Source: Anaerotalea alkaliphila (GTDB taxonomy: Bacteria > Bacillota > Clostridia > Lachnospirales > Vallitaleaceae). From it: a stretch of DNA of 64,000 nt. The DNA lies in NCBI RefSeq assembly GCF_010179735.1, contig NZ_JAAEEH010000006.1:34236-98235 (forward strand), written 5' to 3'. The notes beneath the pieces were generated by a model. It did not search any database, had not been told where the DNA came from, and worked only from the letters and a program-made list of their open reading frames with translations. The translations under genes and the position numbers were made by a program. Positions 17,361-25,950 of the stretch are shown here, piece by piece; the first letter of the stretch is position 1; every line of letters begins with the position of its first letter.

Positions 17361-18294
17361 GTCGTACGGCAGCCAAAGGGCGCTTGCGGGAATCGACCTG
17401 GAGATTCCCCAGGGGGAGTGTGCGGTCCTGATAGGACCTTCCGGCTGCGGCAAGTCCACCCTGCTGAAGACCATCAACCGTATGGTTGCGGTGGACGGGG
17501 GAGAGGTGGTCGTGGACGGGAAAAGGAACACGGACTACGCTCCGGAGGTCCTGCGCCGCCAGATCGGGTACTGCATCCAGGGGGTGGGCCTGTTTCCGCA
17601 CTTCACCGTCCGGGAAAACATCGCAGTCGTACCGCGGCTCTTGGGATGGAAGGAAAGGGAAATCGACGGCCGCATCCGCCGGCTGCTGGATATGAGCGGG
17701 CTGCCCTCCTCCTACTTGGGAAAGAAGCCCGGCCAGCTATCCGGAGGGGAATCCCAAAGGGTGGGCGTGTGCAGGGCGCTGGCTGCCGACCCGCCGGTCC
17801 TGCTGATGGACGAGCCCTTCGGTGCGGTGGATCCCCTGACCAGGGAAAAGCTGCAGCTGGCCTTCAACCAGATCCAGGAGGAGCTGAAAAAGACGGTGGT
17901 CTTCGTCACCCATGATGTGGAGGAGGCCATCCTCCTGGCGGACCGGGTCGTGGTGATGAACCAGGGGAGGATCGTGAGCAACAAGGCGCCGGGCAAGTTC
18001 GCGGGCCTTCTGGAGGAGGGTTTCGTGAAGAGCTTCCTGGGGAACGAGTACCCCTTGCGGCTGCTGAAACGGTATTCGGCAAAGGCCCTGCATCTGGAGG
18101 ACAAGCCCCCTTGGACCAATCCCCTCCAGGGCGGCGCGGGAGAATGCCTGACACAGGAGACGAATCTGAAGGAGGTCCTGTCGGAAATGATGCGCAGGAA
18201 CGAGCAGGCCCTTCCCTTCCTGCTCCAGGACAACCGGGTGGTGCAGGTGGAGTACATGGACATCGTCCACCACCTGCACGCGGTGTCGAAATGA
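17335..18294 (+). CDS. Osmoprotectant ABC transporter ATP-binding protein (OpuCA/YehX-like)
   Basis: This 319-residue ATPase has Walker A GPSGCGKST, the family-typical IGYCIQGVGLFPHFTVRENI, signature LSGGESQRVGV and Walker B LLMDEPFGAVDP. After the ATPase core only a short, partial CBS-like tail remains (MRRNEQALPFLLQDNRVVQV), so salt sensing through a full tandem CBS module is unlikely. The start at 17335 lies inside the previous gene, and its end overlaps the next by 4 bases. Confidence 0.9.
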   Translation: MIQLKQVSKSYGSQRALAGIDLEIPQGECAVLIGPSGCGKSTLLKTINRMVAVDGGEVVVDGKRNTDYAPEVLRRQIGYCIQGVGLFPHFTVRENIAVVPRLLGWKEREIDGRIRRLLDMSGLPSSYLGKKPGQLSGGESQRVGVCRALAADPPVLLMDEPFGAVDPLTREKLQLAFNQIQEELKKTVVFVTHDVEEAILLADRVVVMNQGRIVSNKAPGKFAGLLEEGFVKSFLGNEYPLRLLKRYSAKALHLEDKPPWTNPLQGGAGECLTQETNLKEVLSEMMRRNEQALPFLLQDNRVVQVEYMDIVHHLHAVSK

Positions 18295-19013
18295 GGGGCG
18301 GGCTAAAGAGCCCCTGGCTGGTGCTGGGGCTGTATCTGGCCGCATTCCTCCTGTGGATCCTGTTTTTCGACCAGGCCGTGGCCCTGTTGGCCCCCTGGCT
18401 GCCGAAACGGGCGGCCGTCCAGTCCCGGACCACCCTGGCCATGCTCTCCTGGCAGCACCTGCTGCTGGTGGGCGTCTCGACCTCGGGAGCGGTCCTGACT
18501 TCCCTGCTGCTGGGGGGCGCGGTCCATCTGGCCCGGAACGGGGAGCTCAAGTCCATGGTCCTGGCGGCCGGATCCATCGGCGAAACAATTCCCAGCGCCG
18601 CGGTGATCGCCCTGGCGGTTCCCGCCCTAGGCTACGGGAACGTGCCCTGCATGCTGGCGCTGTACCTGTATGCGATCCTCCCTGTGGTCAGGAACACCAT
18701 CGTCGGAATGGAGTCGGTTCCCCGGCCGGTCAGGGAAGCTGCGGAGGGTATGGGCATGACCCGCAGGCAGCAGCTGTGGAAGGTGGAGCTGCCCCTGGCA
18801 AGGCCGGTCATCCTGGCGGGGATCCGGACCGCCCTGGTGATCAACATATCGGCCGCCACCATCGGAGCCACGGTGGGGGCGGGAGGATTCGGGGTGCCCA
18901 TCATCGCCGGAATCCGGGTCTACGATCCGGTCCTGGTGCTTAGGGGATCCGTTCCGGTGGTGCTCATGGCCCTGTTCGCGGACCGGCTGTTTAGGATGCG
19001 GGAGCGGGGTTAG
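18291..19013 (+). CDS. Osmoprotectant ABC transporter permease (YehW-like)
   Basis: This 240-residue permease has about six helices and the coupling sequence REAAEGMGMTRRQQLWKVELPLA, followed by ISAATIGATVGAGGFGVPI, as in OpuCB/YehW. The ATG at 18291 overlaps the ATPase stop (ATGA); longer upstream starts would run through the ATPase gene. It completes the order binding protein, permease, ATPase, permease. No terminator was seen after it. Confidence 0.88.
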   Translation: MRGGLKSPWLVLGLYLAAFLLWILFFDQAVALLAPWLPKRAAVQSRTTLAMLSWQHLLLVGVSTSGAVLTSLLLGGAVHLARNGELKSMVLAAGSIGETIPSAAVIALAVPALGYGNVPCMLALYLYAILPVVRNTIVGMESVPRPVREAAEGMGMTRRQQLWKVELPLARPVILAGIRTALVINISAATIGATVGAGGFGVPIIAGIRVYDPVLVLRGSVPVVLMALFADRLFRMRERG

Positions 19014-19016
19014 AGG

Positions 19017-19045
19017 TGGATATTCTCCACCAAATGGGGTATACT
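19017..19045 (+). promoter_or_regulatory. Possible promoter of the sulfur-trafficking operon
   Basis: TGGATA (19017-19022), 17 bases, TATACT (19040-19045). The predicted leader to the first ATG is about 127 bases. Confidence 0.45.
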
Positions 19046-19085
19046 ATAGGTAGATGGCATATGGAGGAGAGGCCCTCGTTCGACG

Positions 19086-19109
19086 GGGATGGCGGGAGTT
19101 TGCCATCCC
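19086..19109 (+). promoter_or_regulatory. Stem-loop in the leader of the sulfur-trafficking operon
   Basis: Perfect 8-bp arms GGGATGGC and GCCATCCC around GGGAGTTT, within a GC-rich leader. No T tract follows. It may be a regulatory hairpin; it resembles no riboswitch I recognise. Confidence 0.4.
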
Positions 19110-19178
19110 TGTTCGGACGGGGGCTTTCGCGCATGCGAACAGCAAGAACGAGCGCATCATTGCGAGGAGGGATGCGTC

Positions 19179-19550
19179 ATGGGACTGGGAGCGTTTTCCA
19201 TCAGTTTGTCGGTCAAAGACATCAAGGCGTCCAAGGAATTCTACGAAAAGCTCGGATTCACCGTTTTTGGGGGAGTGCTGGAGGACAACTGGCTGATCAT
19301 GAAGAACGACGACTGCGTGGTCGGCCTGTTCCAAGGCATGTTCGAGAAGAACATGCTGACATTCAATCCGGGATGGAACAGCAATGCGGAAGAGACGGAT
19401 CCGTTCAAGGATGTGCGCACGCTCCAGGAGGAGCTCCGGAAACAGGGGGTGGAATTCCTGCAGGAGGCCGACCCGGCGACGGAAGGCCCCGGCAGCTTCC
19501 TCATCCAGGACCCGGACGGCAACCCCATCCTTGTGGACCAGCACAGATAG
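19179..19550 (+). CDS. VOC superfamily (glyoxalase/bleomycin-resistance-like) protein
   Basis: This 123-residue protein has the paired beta-alpha-beta-beta-beta fold of the VOC family: ISLSVKDIKASKEFYEKLGF at the start and FLIQDPDGNPILVDQH at the end. The function is open; many such stand-alone proteins act as metal-dependent isomerases, dioxygenases or binding proteins. ATG at 19179 has GAGGAGG 8 bases before it. It is the first gene before tusA, so it may be co-transcribed with the sulfur genes, but the link could be accidental. Confidence 0.8.
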   Translation: MGLGAFSISLSVKDIKASKEFYEKLGFTVFGGVLEDNWLIMKNDDCVVGLFQGMFEKNMLTFNPGWNSNAEETDPFKDVRTLQEELRKQGVEFLQEADPATEGPGSFLIQDPDGNPILVDQHR

Positions 19551-19565
19551 GAAGGAGGCTCGACC

Positions 19566-19787
19566 ATGGCGGAAATCAAAGTGGACGTGCGGGGGGAAAC
19601 GTGCCCCGTACCATTGGTGGAAATGCGCAAGGCCTTGCGGAAGGCGGCCCTGGGGGATGTGCTCGAAATCATCGGCACCCATCCCGCATCGAAGAAGGAG
19701 ATCCCTATGGCCGCCGACGCCCTGTCCGTAAAGGTGCTCGGCGTGGAGCAGGCCGGAGACGAGTGGGTCATCCGGCTGCAGAAGTGA
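19566..19787 (+). CDS. TusA/SirA-like sulfur carrier protein
   Basis: This 73-residue protein passes persulfide sulfur (or selenium) between enzymes. The hallmark CPVP motif sits in VRGETCPVPLVEMRKAL, where the cysteine carries the sulfane sulfur. Length and fold are normal for TusA. It has a strong ribosome site (GAAGGAGG) and is followed after 15 bases by a DsrE-like gene and then a cysteine desulfurase, the usual donor. Confidence 0.9.
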   Translation: MAEIKVDVRGETCPVPLVEMRKALRKAALGDVLEIIGTHPASKKEIPMAADALSVKVLGVEQAGDEWVIRLQK

Positions 19788-19802
19788 AAGGGAGGTGCGG
19801 TC

Positions 19803-20222
19803 ATGGGAGAAAAGGCGACCATCATCGTCCACAGCGGAGATATGGACAAGCTGTACAGTGCGCTGATCGTGGCCAACGGGGCCCTGGCCATGGGCATGGA
19901 GGCTTCGCTGTACTTCACGTTCTGGGGGTTGCTGCGACTGAAAAAAGGGGGACTGGAGAAGGGGCCATTGTCGAAGATGCATCTGCTGGGGCTTGGAAAG
20001 CGGATGATCAAGGGGCGTATGGACAAGACGAACGTGGCTTCCCTGGAAAGGCTTGTGGCGGACTTCAAGGAGCTCGGCGGCAAGATCATCGCCTGCGAGA
20101 TGACAATGGAAATCATGGGAATCGCGCCCAAGGACCTGGACGAGGGGATCATCGACGCCTACGGCGCGGTGGGGACCTACATCCAGGAAGCCAGGGACTC
20201 CTCGATCACACTGTTCATATAG
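19803..20222 (+). CDS. DsrE/DsrF-like (DsrE2 type) sulfurtransferase-family protein
   Basis: This 139-residue protein matches the DsrE2 group that accompanies TusA. Features are IIVHSGDMDKLYSALIVANGA at the start, the FTFWGLLRLKK segment, and a conserved cysteine in IIACEMTMEIMGI that would carry persulfide. It may be membrane-associated in some relatives. Adjacent tusA and desulfurase genes support a role in sulfur relay. Confidence 0.85.
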   Translation: MGEKATIIVHSGDMDKLYSALIVANGALAMGMEASLYFTFWGLLRLKKGGLEKGPLSKMHLLGLGKRMIKGRMDKTNVASLERLVADFKELGGKIIACEMTMEIMGIAPKDLDEGIIDAYGAVGTYIQEARDSSITLFI

Positions 20223-20234
20223 GGGGTGGAACAC

Positions 20235-21428
20235 ATGGCGGGAAAAGAGGTCTATCTGGACAATTCGGCGGCGACACGGTTGGACGAGCGGGTGCTGGAG
20301 GCCATGAAACCATGCTTCTTTGAAAACTATGCGGTGGCCACCTCGGAGTTCGGCTATTCCCAGGGCCTTGAGGCAAGGGAGCTCCTGGGGGAGGCCAGGG
20401 GAAGGATCGCAGCCTTTCTGGGGGCGGCGCCGGAAGAGTTCATCTTCACCTCTGGAAGCACGGAATCCAGCAACCTGGCCCTGAAGGGGGTTGCGAAGGC
20501 GCTGGGTGGGAAGAAGGGAAAACACATCATCGTCTCCCGGATCGAGGACTTTCCGGTGCTGCACAGTGCCCAGGCCCTGGAGAAGCAGGGCTTCGAGGTG
20601 GATTATCTGGAGGTGGACGGGCAGGGGTTCGTGCGGCTCGACCGGCTGAAGGAGCTGCTGCGGGAGGACACGATCCTGGTGTCCGTCCAGCACGGCAACC
20701 AGGAAATCGGAACGGTCCAGGACATCCAGGCGATTGGTGAGATTTGCAGGGAGAAGGGGGTCCTATTCCACACGGATGCCACCCACACCTTCACCAGGAT
20801 TCCTCTGGACGTCCGGGACATCCACGTCGACCTGGTCACCGTGTCCGCCCACACCATCCACGGCCCCAAGGGAATAGGAGGGCTATACGTGCGCAAGGGA
20901 ACCTCCATCGCCAAGGTGACAGACGGCGGGTACCAGGAGTTCGACCTGAGGCCTGGTATCGAGAACATTCCGGGAGCGGTGGGATTTGCGGAAGCCGTGG
21001 GGCTGGTATCGGAGGAGGAGAACGGGCGGCTGAAATCCCTGCGAAACGCGATCATCGGAGCGGTTTTCGAGCGGATTCCCCTGGTCACCTTGAACGGGGA
21101 CGCGGAAAGCAGGCTGCCCCAGAACGCAAACATCACCTTCCACCTTGTGGAGGGGGAGTCCGTCACTTTGCACCTGGACATGTACGGGATTGCGGTAAGC
21201 ACGGGATCCGCCTGCTTCAGCCGGTCCCTGGAAGCCAGCCATGTGATCATGGCCATCGGGGGGGACCACGAGAGAGCCCACGGGTCCATCCGCTTCACTT
21301 TCGGACGCTACAACACCATGGAGGAGGTGGACCGGGTTGTGGACGCCCTGGCCAGGATCATAACGGAGTTGAGAAAAATCAGCCCTCTGGGCAAGACAGG
21401 AGGTGTGCAGGATGGCATTTCCCTATAA
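20235..21428 (+). CDS. Cysteine desulfurase (NifS/IscS-like)
   Basis: This PLP enzyme removes sulfur from cysteine as a persulfide and gives alanine. The 397 residues begin with YLDNSAATRLDERV, carry the PLP-binding lysine in SAHTIHGPKGIGGLYV and the catalytic cysteine in STGSACFSRSLE. The ATG at 20235 is preferred to the GTG at 20226 because AGGGGGTGG lies just before it. Its last 17 bases overlap the IscU-like gene, so donor and scaffold are translated together. Confidence 0.92.
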   Translation: MAGKEVYLDNSAATRLDERVLEAMKPCFFENYAVATSEFGYSQGLEARELLGEARGRIAAFLGAAPEEFIFTSGSTESSNLALKGVAKALGGKKGKHIIVSRIEDFPVLHSAQALEKQGFEVDYLEVDGQGFVRLDRLKELLREDTILVSVQHGNQEIGTVQDIQAIGEICREKGVLFHTDATHTFTRIPLDVRDIHVDLVTVSAHTIHGPKGIGGLYVRKGTSIAKVTDGGYQEFDLRPGIENIPGAVGFAEAVGLVSEEENGRLKSLRNAIIGAVFERIPLVTLNGDAESRLPQNANITFHLVEGESVTLHLDMYGIAVSTGSACFSRSLEASHVIMAIGGDHERAHGSIRFTFGRYNTMEEVDRVVDALARIITELRKISPLGKTGGVQDGISL

Positions 21429-22047
21429 TGAAATCGTGCTGGACCATTTCAGGAATCCCCGCAACGTCGGCAGCATGGCGGATCCCGACGGCAAGGCGAC
21501 GGAAGGAAGCCCTGCCTGCGGTGACATGGTCACCGTCTACATCAAGGTGGATGCCGGAACGAAGGTCGTCTCGGACATCAAGTTCGAATCCTATGGCTGC
21601 GCCTCCAACATCGCAACGGCCTCGATCATCACGGAGCTGGCCAAGGGGAAGACCCTGGAGGAGGCGAAGGGGATCACCTGGAAGGAGGCCGCCGACGCCC
21701 TGGGAGGGCTTCCGGCGATCAAGGCCCACTGCTCCGTGCTGGCGGTGGAGGGGCTGCGAAGCGCAATCCAGAACTACGAGGAGAAGCACGGCCTGACGGC
21801 CAGCCGGGAGGCCACCACGGAGGAGGTCGTGCGCAGGAAGCTGCGTCGGGTGATGAATCCCATGAAGGGCCTGGACATGGTGGCCACCAACCTGGTCAGA
21901 AAGATCGAGGTGAAGGACGGCGTTGTCCGGGTCCTGGTGGACTTGCCGGAAAACCACCAGTTTTCGGCCTCCATCAGGGAAGAGGCGAAGGAAAGGCTGG
22001 AGAACCTGTGGGATGTGGAAAAGGTGGTCATCGAATTCACGGAGTGA
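21412..22047 (+). CDS. IscU/NifU-like Fe-S scaffold fused to a MIP18 (DUF59)-like domain
   Basis: Residues 1-125 form an IscU-type scaffold with the three cluster cysteines in SPACGDMVTV, SYGCASNIAT and IKAHCSVLAVEG. Residues about 145-211 (VRRKLRRVMNPMKGLDMVATNLVRKIEVKDGVVRVLVDLP and onward, split here for reading) resemble the MIP18/DUF59 fold found in Fe-S carriers. Together they would assemble and pass on clusters using sulfur from the overlapping desulfurase gene. The fusion makes it 211 residues long, against about 130-150 for plain IscU. Confidence 0.85.
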   Translation: MAFPYNEIVLDHFRNPRNVGSMADPDGKATEGSPACGDMVTVYIKVDAGTKVVSDIKFESYGCASNIATASIITELAKGKTLEEAKGITWKEAADALGGLPAIKAHCSVLAVEGLRSAIQNYEEKHGLTASREATTEEVVRRKLRRVMNPMKGLDMVATNLVRKIEVKDGVVRVLVDLPENHQFSASIREEAKERLENLWDVEKVVIEFTE

Positions 22048-22082
22048 CGGGTTCCATAGAGGATGGATTGGAGGGATGCGAT

Positions 22083-22955
22083 ATGATATTTGGAAAAAGC
22101 GAGGCGGTGGCGTGGGATGCGAATGACTGCCGCATTCTGATCGAGAACAGCATGGACATGATCTACAGGCTTTCGGAGGCAGGGGTGATCGACTTCATCT
22201 CACCGGCCTGCACCTCCCTCCTGGGCCATCTGCCTGAGGAGATGGAAGGAAGGCCCTTTGAATCCTTTGTGCATCCCCAGGACCTGGCGGTCTGGAGGAC
22301 GGCCTTTGGAAGCCTGGAAGTGGAAAAGGTTCCGGTAGCGGGAGTCCTCTGCAGGCTCCTGCACAAGGACGGTTCCTGGAGCCACTTCACTTCCAACATT
22401 GTCCCCCTCATGGACAAGACCGGCCGGGTGACCGGAAGCGCGGGGGTCGCCCGGGACAGTACGGAGCAGGTCCAAAAAGAGAAAGAGCTGCTGCGCCTGA
22501 GTTTCCACGACCCGGTGACGGGACTCTACAACCGGCGGTTCTATGAGGAGGAGGTCCGGCGGCTGGACACCTTCAGGAACATGCCCATCACCCTGCTGAT
22601 GGCGGACATCGACGGACTGAAGCGGGCCAACGACACCTACGGACACGCCATGGGGGACCGGCTGCTGGAGGCCTTTGCGGAAGTACTGCGGCAGGAGTGC
22701 CGGGAGGACGACATCATCGCCCGGATCGGCGGGGACGAGTTCGTGGTCCTGCTTCCACAGACGGGAGTGAAAGAGGCGGAAGCCATAGCCTCCAGGGTGG
22801 TGGAGACAACGGCGGGGACGGTGGTGGATGGGATTCCGCTGTCGGTGTCCATAGGATGGAAGACAAAGCTCCATGAGAACGAATCCATGGAGAGGATTTT
22901 CAAGGAGGCGGAGGACGCCATGTACCGTCAGAAGGCGGAAGTGAGAAGGAGATGA
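22083..22955 (+). CDS. PAS-GGDEF diguanylate cyclase
   Basis: This 290-residue protein probably makes cyclic di-GMP. Residues about 15-135 form a PAS sensor (ILIENSMDMIYRLSEAGVIDFI, LHKDGSWSHFTSNIVPL) and residues about 140-290 a GGDEF domain with LTLLMADIDGLK-like LLMADIDGLKRANDTYGH and an intact GGDEF in RIGGDEFVVLLPQ. No transmembrane segment is seen, so it is a soluble sensor. ATG at 22083 follows GGAGGGATGCG. It overlaps the DUF4153 gene by 4 bases, suggesting shared regulation. No obvious RxxD inhibitory site is placed before the active site. Confidence 0.88.
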   Translation: MIFGKSEAVAWDANDCRILIENSMDMIYRLSEAGVIDFISPACTSLLGHLPEEMEGRPFESFVHPQDLAVWRTAFGSLEVEKVPVAGVLCRLLHKDGSWSHFTSNIVPLMDKTGRVTGSAGVARDSTEQVQKEKELLRLSFHDPVTGLYNRRFYEEEVRRLDTFRNMPITLLMADIDGLKRANDTYGHAMGDRLLEAFAEVLRQECREDDIIARIGGDEFVVLLPQTGVKEAEAIASRVVETTAGTVVDGIPLSVSIGWKTKLHENESMERIFKEAEDAMYRQKAEVRRR

Positions 22956-24817
22956 ACAGCATGAACGTGATAACCCGGTCGATTTCCCAAGTGTTCAAAG
23001 GGGCGGCAAAGGCCTTCCAGACATTTCCCGCGTCCATCGCCAGTGCGCTGGCGTTCGCCATCGTGACCATGGTCAGGATCCAAATGGACTGGCCCCAGCA
23101 GGAGGCTTACAACTTCCTGTTCAACTGCCTGCACCTGGCATTCGCGCTGGGCGCCATTTTCAGCTTGGCGGCAGTCACGGCGGCCCAGAGCCGGCGCAAC
23201 GAGCCCCGGGCGTTCCTGGCCGCCAACCTGTTGGGTGCCGCAGTGGTGGTGGCGACCTTCCTTCTGCTTATCCTGTTCGGCGGGACGGATACGGCCCTGG
23301 ACGGGACCCGCTATGCCCGGGTGACGGGCCTTGCCGCATCCAGGGTGAGTGCCGCCATGTTCGTCAGTTTGCTGTCCTTCGTCATCCTGGCCGGACATCC
23401 CAAAGACCAGTCGGACTTTGCCAGCTCCTTCTTCATGACCCACAAGGCGTTCTTCATCGCCCTGCTCTACGGCCTGGTCATCGTGGGCGGTGCCTCCGGA
23501 GTCGCCGGCGCCATCCAGGCTCTGCTGTACAGGGGAATGAGCAGCAAGGTTTACATGTATATCGGGACCGTGGCAGGCTTCCTGGCCTTTACAATCTTCC
23601 TCGGGTATTTTCCGGACTTCCGCAAGGGGGAGGTCGACGAAAGGCGGGAGACGGCCCAGAAGCAGCCGCGGTTCATCGAGGTCCTCTTCGGGTACATCAT
23701 GGTCCCGATCGCCCTGGCCCTGACGGTCGTCCTGCTGATCTGGTCCGGCAGGACCGTCGTGACCGGGGAATGGCCCCCGTTCCTGCGGCTTTCCGGCATC
23801 GCGGCAAGCTATGCGGTGGGCGGCATCTGGCTGCACATCATGGTCACACAGCACGAATCGGGATTGGCGAAGTTCTACCGGTTGGCTTATCCGGTTTCCG
23901 CACTGGTGATCCTGGTGTTCGAGGCTAGGGCCCTGCTGGTCCAGCTGGGAAGGTCGGGCCTTAAGACGGAAGAGTATTCCTTCGGCCTGATCTGGATCAT
24001 CGCCGTGCTGGCGGCGGTCCTCCTGCTGCTGCTGAAGGCCAATGCCCATACCCCCATCGCCCTGCTGACCTGTGCGGTTGCCGTGTTCTCGGTCCTTCCG
24101 TTGCTGGGCTACCATGCGCTGCCGGTGGCGGCCCAGGTCAACCGTCTGGAAACCCTCCTGGTGGACCAGAGGATGCTGGAGGGCGGCCAACTGCTGCCCG
24201 CTGCCGCCGAACCGGAGCTTTCGGTGCGAGAGGCCATCACCGATGCGGTCAATTTCCTTGCCTACATGGAGGATGCGAGACTGCCGGCATGGTTCGACAA
24301 GCGCCTGGCTGAGGGCAACGTGTTCCGGGACCGGCTCGGGTTCGAGCAGGCCTGGCCGGAGCGGGATGAATTCTATCCCTCCGATCCGGGAGGATATATG
24401 GGAACATCCCTGTACCTGCAGGCGGAGGCCATCGACATCGGCGACTATGGATGGGCGGTCAACCTGCTGCAGGAAAAGGGGGGGACCTCGGCCAGGGTGG
24501 ACGGCAGGAGGGGCGACTACCGGATCCATTGGACGGTGGACCCTCCGACGGGCATACCCAGCCTGAAGGTCGAACTGGACGGCCGGGTGATCCTGGAGGA
24601 GGACCTGAACGACTATATCGACCGGATTACCGGAAAGTACCCTCCGGGCCGGGCGGAACCCTTCCAGGCTACGCTGGAGGACATGAGCCTACGGCTGGAA
24701 ACGCCGGAGGTGGACATCCTGCTGGTGTTCGGCAATGTGGACATCCATGTGGACACCCGGCAGGATACGATCAACTACTGGATCAACCTGAATGCGCTGT
24801 ATCTGAGGGAGAAATGA
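22952..24817 (+). CDS. DUF4153 family membrane protein
   Basis: This 621-residue protein has a hydrophobic first 400 residues with roughly ten helices (FAIVTMVRIQMDWPQQEAYN, FLAANLLGAAVVVATFLLLI, FGYIMVPIALALTVVLLIW, IWIIAVLAAVLLLLLKANAH) and a soluble C-terminal part of about 200 residues outside or inside the membrane. This matches the DUF4153 family, whose function is unknown. Its start overlaps the stop of the PAS-GGDEF gene (ATGA). Confidence 0.78.
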   Translation: MNSMNVITRSISQVFKGAAKAFQTFPASIASALAFAIVTMVRIQMDWPQQEAYNFLFNCLHLAFALGAIFSLAAVTAAQSRRNEPRAFLAANLLGAAVVVATFLLLILFGGTDTALDGTRYARVTGLAASRVSAAMFVSLLSFVILAGHPKDQSDFASSFFMTHKAFFIALLYGLVIVGGASGVAGAIQALLYRGMSSKVYMYIGTVAGFLAFTIFLGYFPDFRKGEVDERRETAQKQPRFIEVLFGYIMVPIALALTVVLLIWSGRTVVTGEWPPFLRLSGIAASYAVGGIWLHIMVTQHESGLAKFYRLAYPVSALVILVFEARALLVQLGRSGLKTEEYSFGLIWIIAVLAAVLLLLLKANAHTPIALLTCAVAVFSVLPLLGYHALPVAAQVNRLETLLVDQRMLEGGQLLPAAAEPELSVREAITDAVNFLAYMEDARLPAWFDKRLAEGNVFRDRLGFEQAWPERDEFYPSDPGGYMGTSLYLQAEAIDIGDYGWAVNLLQEKGGTSARVDGRRGDYRIHWTVDPPTGIPSLKVELDGRVILEEDLNDYIDRITGKYPPGRAEPFQATLEDMSLRLETPEVDILLVFGNVDIHVDTRQDTINYWINLNALYLREK

Positions 24818-25003
24818 CTTCGATGCGCCGGCTCAGGGGCGGGTGGCTGTAGGTCAGCCTGACGACCCAGGGATGGGAATCAATTGGGAGATATCCATGG
24901 CAAACCGCCTTTCCAAGACCTGCGTTTTGTGCTAATTGCCGTTTGTTTTCTTCTAGTAGTTGGATTTCGCCTGTGCTATATTCATAAGTAGGAAGCGGCA
25001 AAC
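24818..25003. other. Convergent gap with no recognised feature
   Basis: This 186-base gap lies between convergent genes. I see no clear terminator hairpin, gene or repeat in it. Confidence 0.5.
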
Positions 25004-25885
25004 TTACGGGGCCTGCTGCATCTGGTTCCGGAATTCCCGGGGCGAATAGCCTATGATCTTCCGGAAGAGCCGGGAGAAGTAGTTCGCATCATAAATCCCT
25101 ACGGCGGCGGATACGTCGCTCATGGGCAGGGACTCATCCTTCAGGTATTCGATCGCACGGATGATCCGCAGCCGGTTGATGTATTCCACCGGCGGGAGCC
25201 CTGTGGCCGACTTGAAGATTGCCCGGAAGTGGCCGGGACTCACGTTCTGGAGGCGGGCGTATGCCGAGAAGTCGATGTGCTCGGCCAGATGTTCCTCGAT
25301 GAACTGCTGGGCGGCAGCCACGATTTCCCGCCGGGGGTTCTCCCCACCGGGCAGGAGGGCGAATTGGCTCTGCCTAGCCCGGGAGATGGCGATGAGAATC
25401 AGGTTCAGGTAATCCTGCTTGACCTGCTGGAAGCCGAAGCCCTGTTCCGTCTGTTCCAGGAGCATGGTGTCCATCATCGACTGGAGGCGCTCCGCTTCCG
25501 GCGGGGACAGGTGGATGATGTGCTGCCGGTTCAGGTCGGCCGGGGAGATGGGGTTTCCGGTCTCCGGTTCGGCCAGGTTGCTGAGCAGGCTGCCGAATTG
25601 CGTATCCCACCAACCCGGCATCTGTTCAGGATAGAACTGGCAGTTGTACATGCAGACGGGTGTTTCGATGACATAGGCATGCTCCTGGTGGGGAGGGACG
25701 AGAAACACATCCCCAGGAATCAAGGGCATGGAGATGTCCTTGTACTGGTGGATGCAGGAACCCTTTGTGATCAGCACGAACTCCTGGAACGTGTGGCGAT
25801 GGTCCGGCACGGACTCCATCGTCTGGAACACCTCCACGGTTATGCCGCTTGCGTCGGTTCGGGTACAGTTATAGTATGGGATCAT
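25004..25885 (-). CDS. AraC family transcriptional regulator
   Basis: This 293-residue regulator has a cupin-like N-terminal sensor region (DHRHTFQEFVLITKGSCIHQY, LIPGDVFLVPPHQEHAYVIE) and a C-terminal AraC double helix-turn-helix (IDFSAYARLQNVSPGHFRAIFK; MSDVSAAVGIYDANYFSRLFRK). ATG at 25885 has AAGGAGCGG just upstream and is preferred to the start 39 bases earlier. It diverges from the TIM-barrel isomerase at 25951 with 65 bases between them, so it most likely controls that gene. Confidence 0.87.
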   Translation of the reverse strand: MIPYYNCTRTDASGITVEVFQTMESVPDHRHTFQEFVLITKGSCIHQYKDISMPLIPGDVFLVPPHQEHAYVIETPVCMYNCQFYPEQMPGWWDTQFGSLLSNLAEPETGNPISPADLNRQHIIHLSPPEAERLQSMMDTMLLEQTEQGFGFQQVKQDYLNLILIAISRARQSQFALLPGGENPRREIVAAAQQFIEEHLAEHIDFSAYARLQNVSPGHFRAIFKSATGLPPVEYINRLRIIRAIEYLKDESLPMSDVSAAVGIYDANYFSRLFRKIIGYSPREFRNQMQQAP

Positions 25886-25950
25886 TGCTGACCGCTCCTT
25901 TTCTTTTGAGGTTGGCATTATCATTATAAAGCATAATAGGAGGAAATGAA

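Noticed and set aside
15217..19013. Assignment of the osmoprotectant operon to a specific substrate such as glycine betaine
   Set aside because: The binding protein resembles YehZ, which binds betaine weakly; aromatic-cage residues could not be placed with confidence.
24901..25003. Possible promoter in the convergent gap after the DUF4153 gene
   Set aside because: TTGCCG and TATATT-like words occur, but there is no plus-strand gene behind them for 900 bases.
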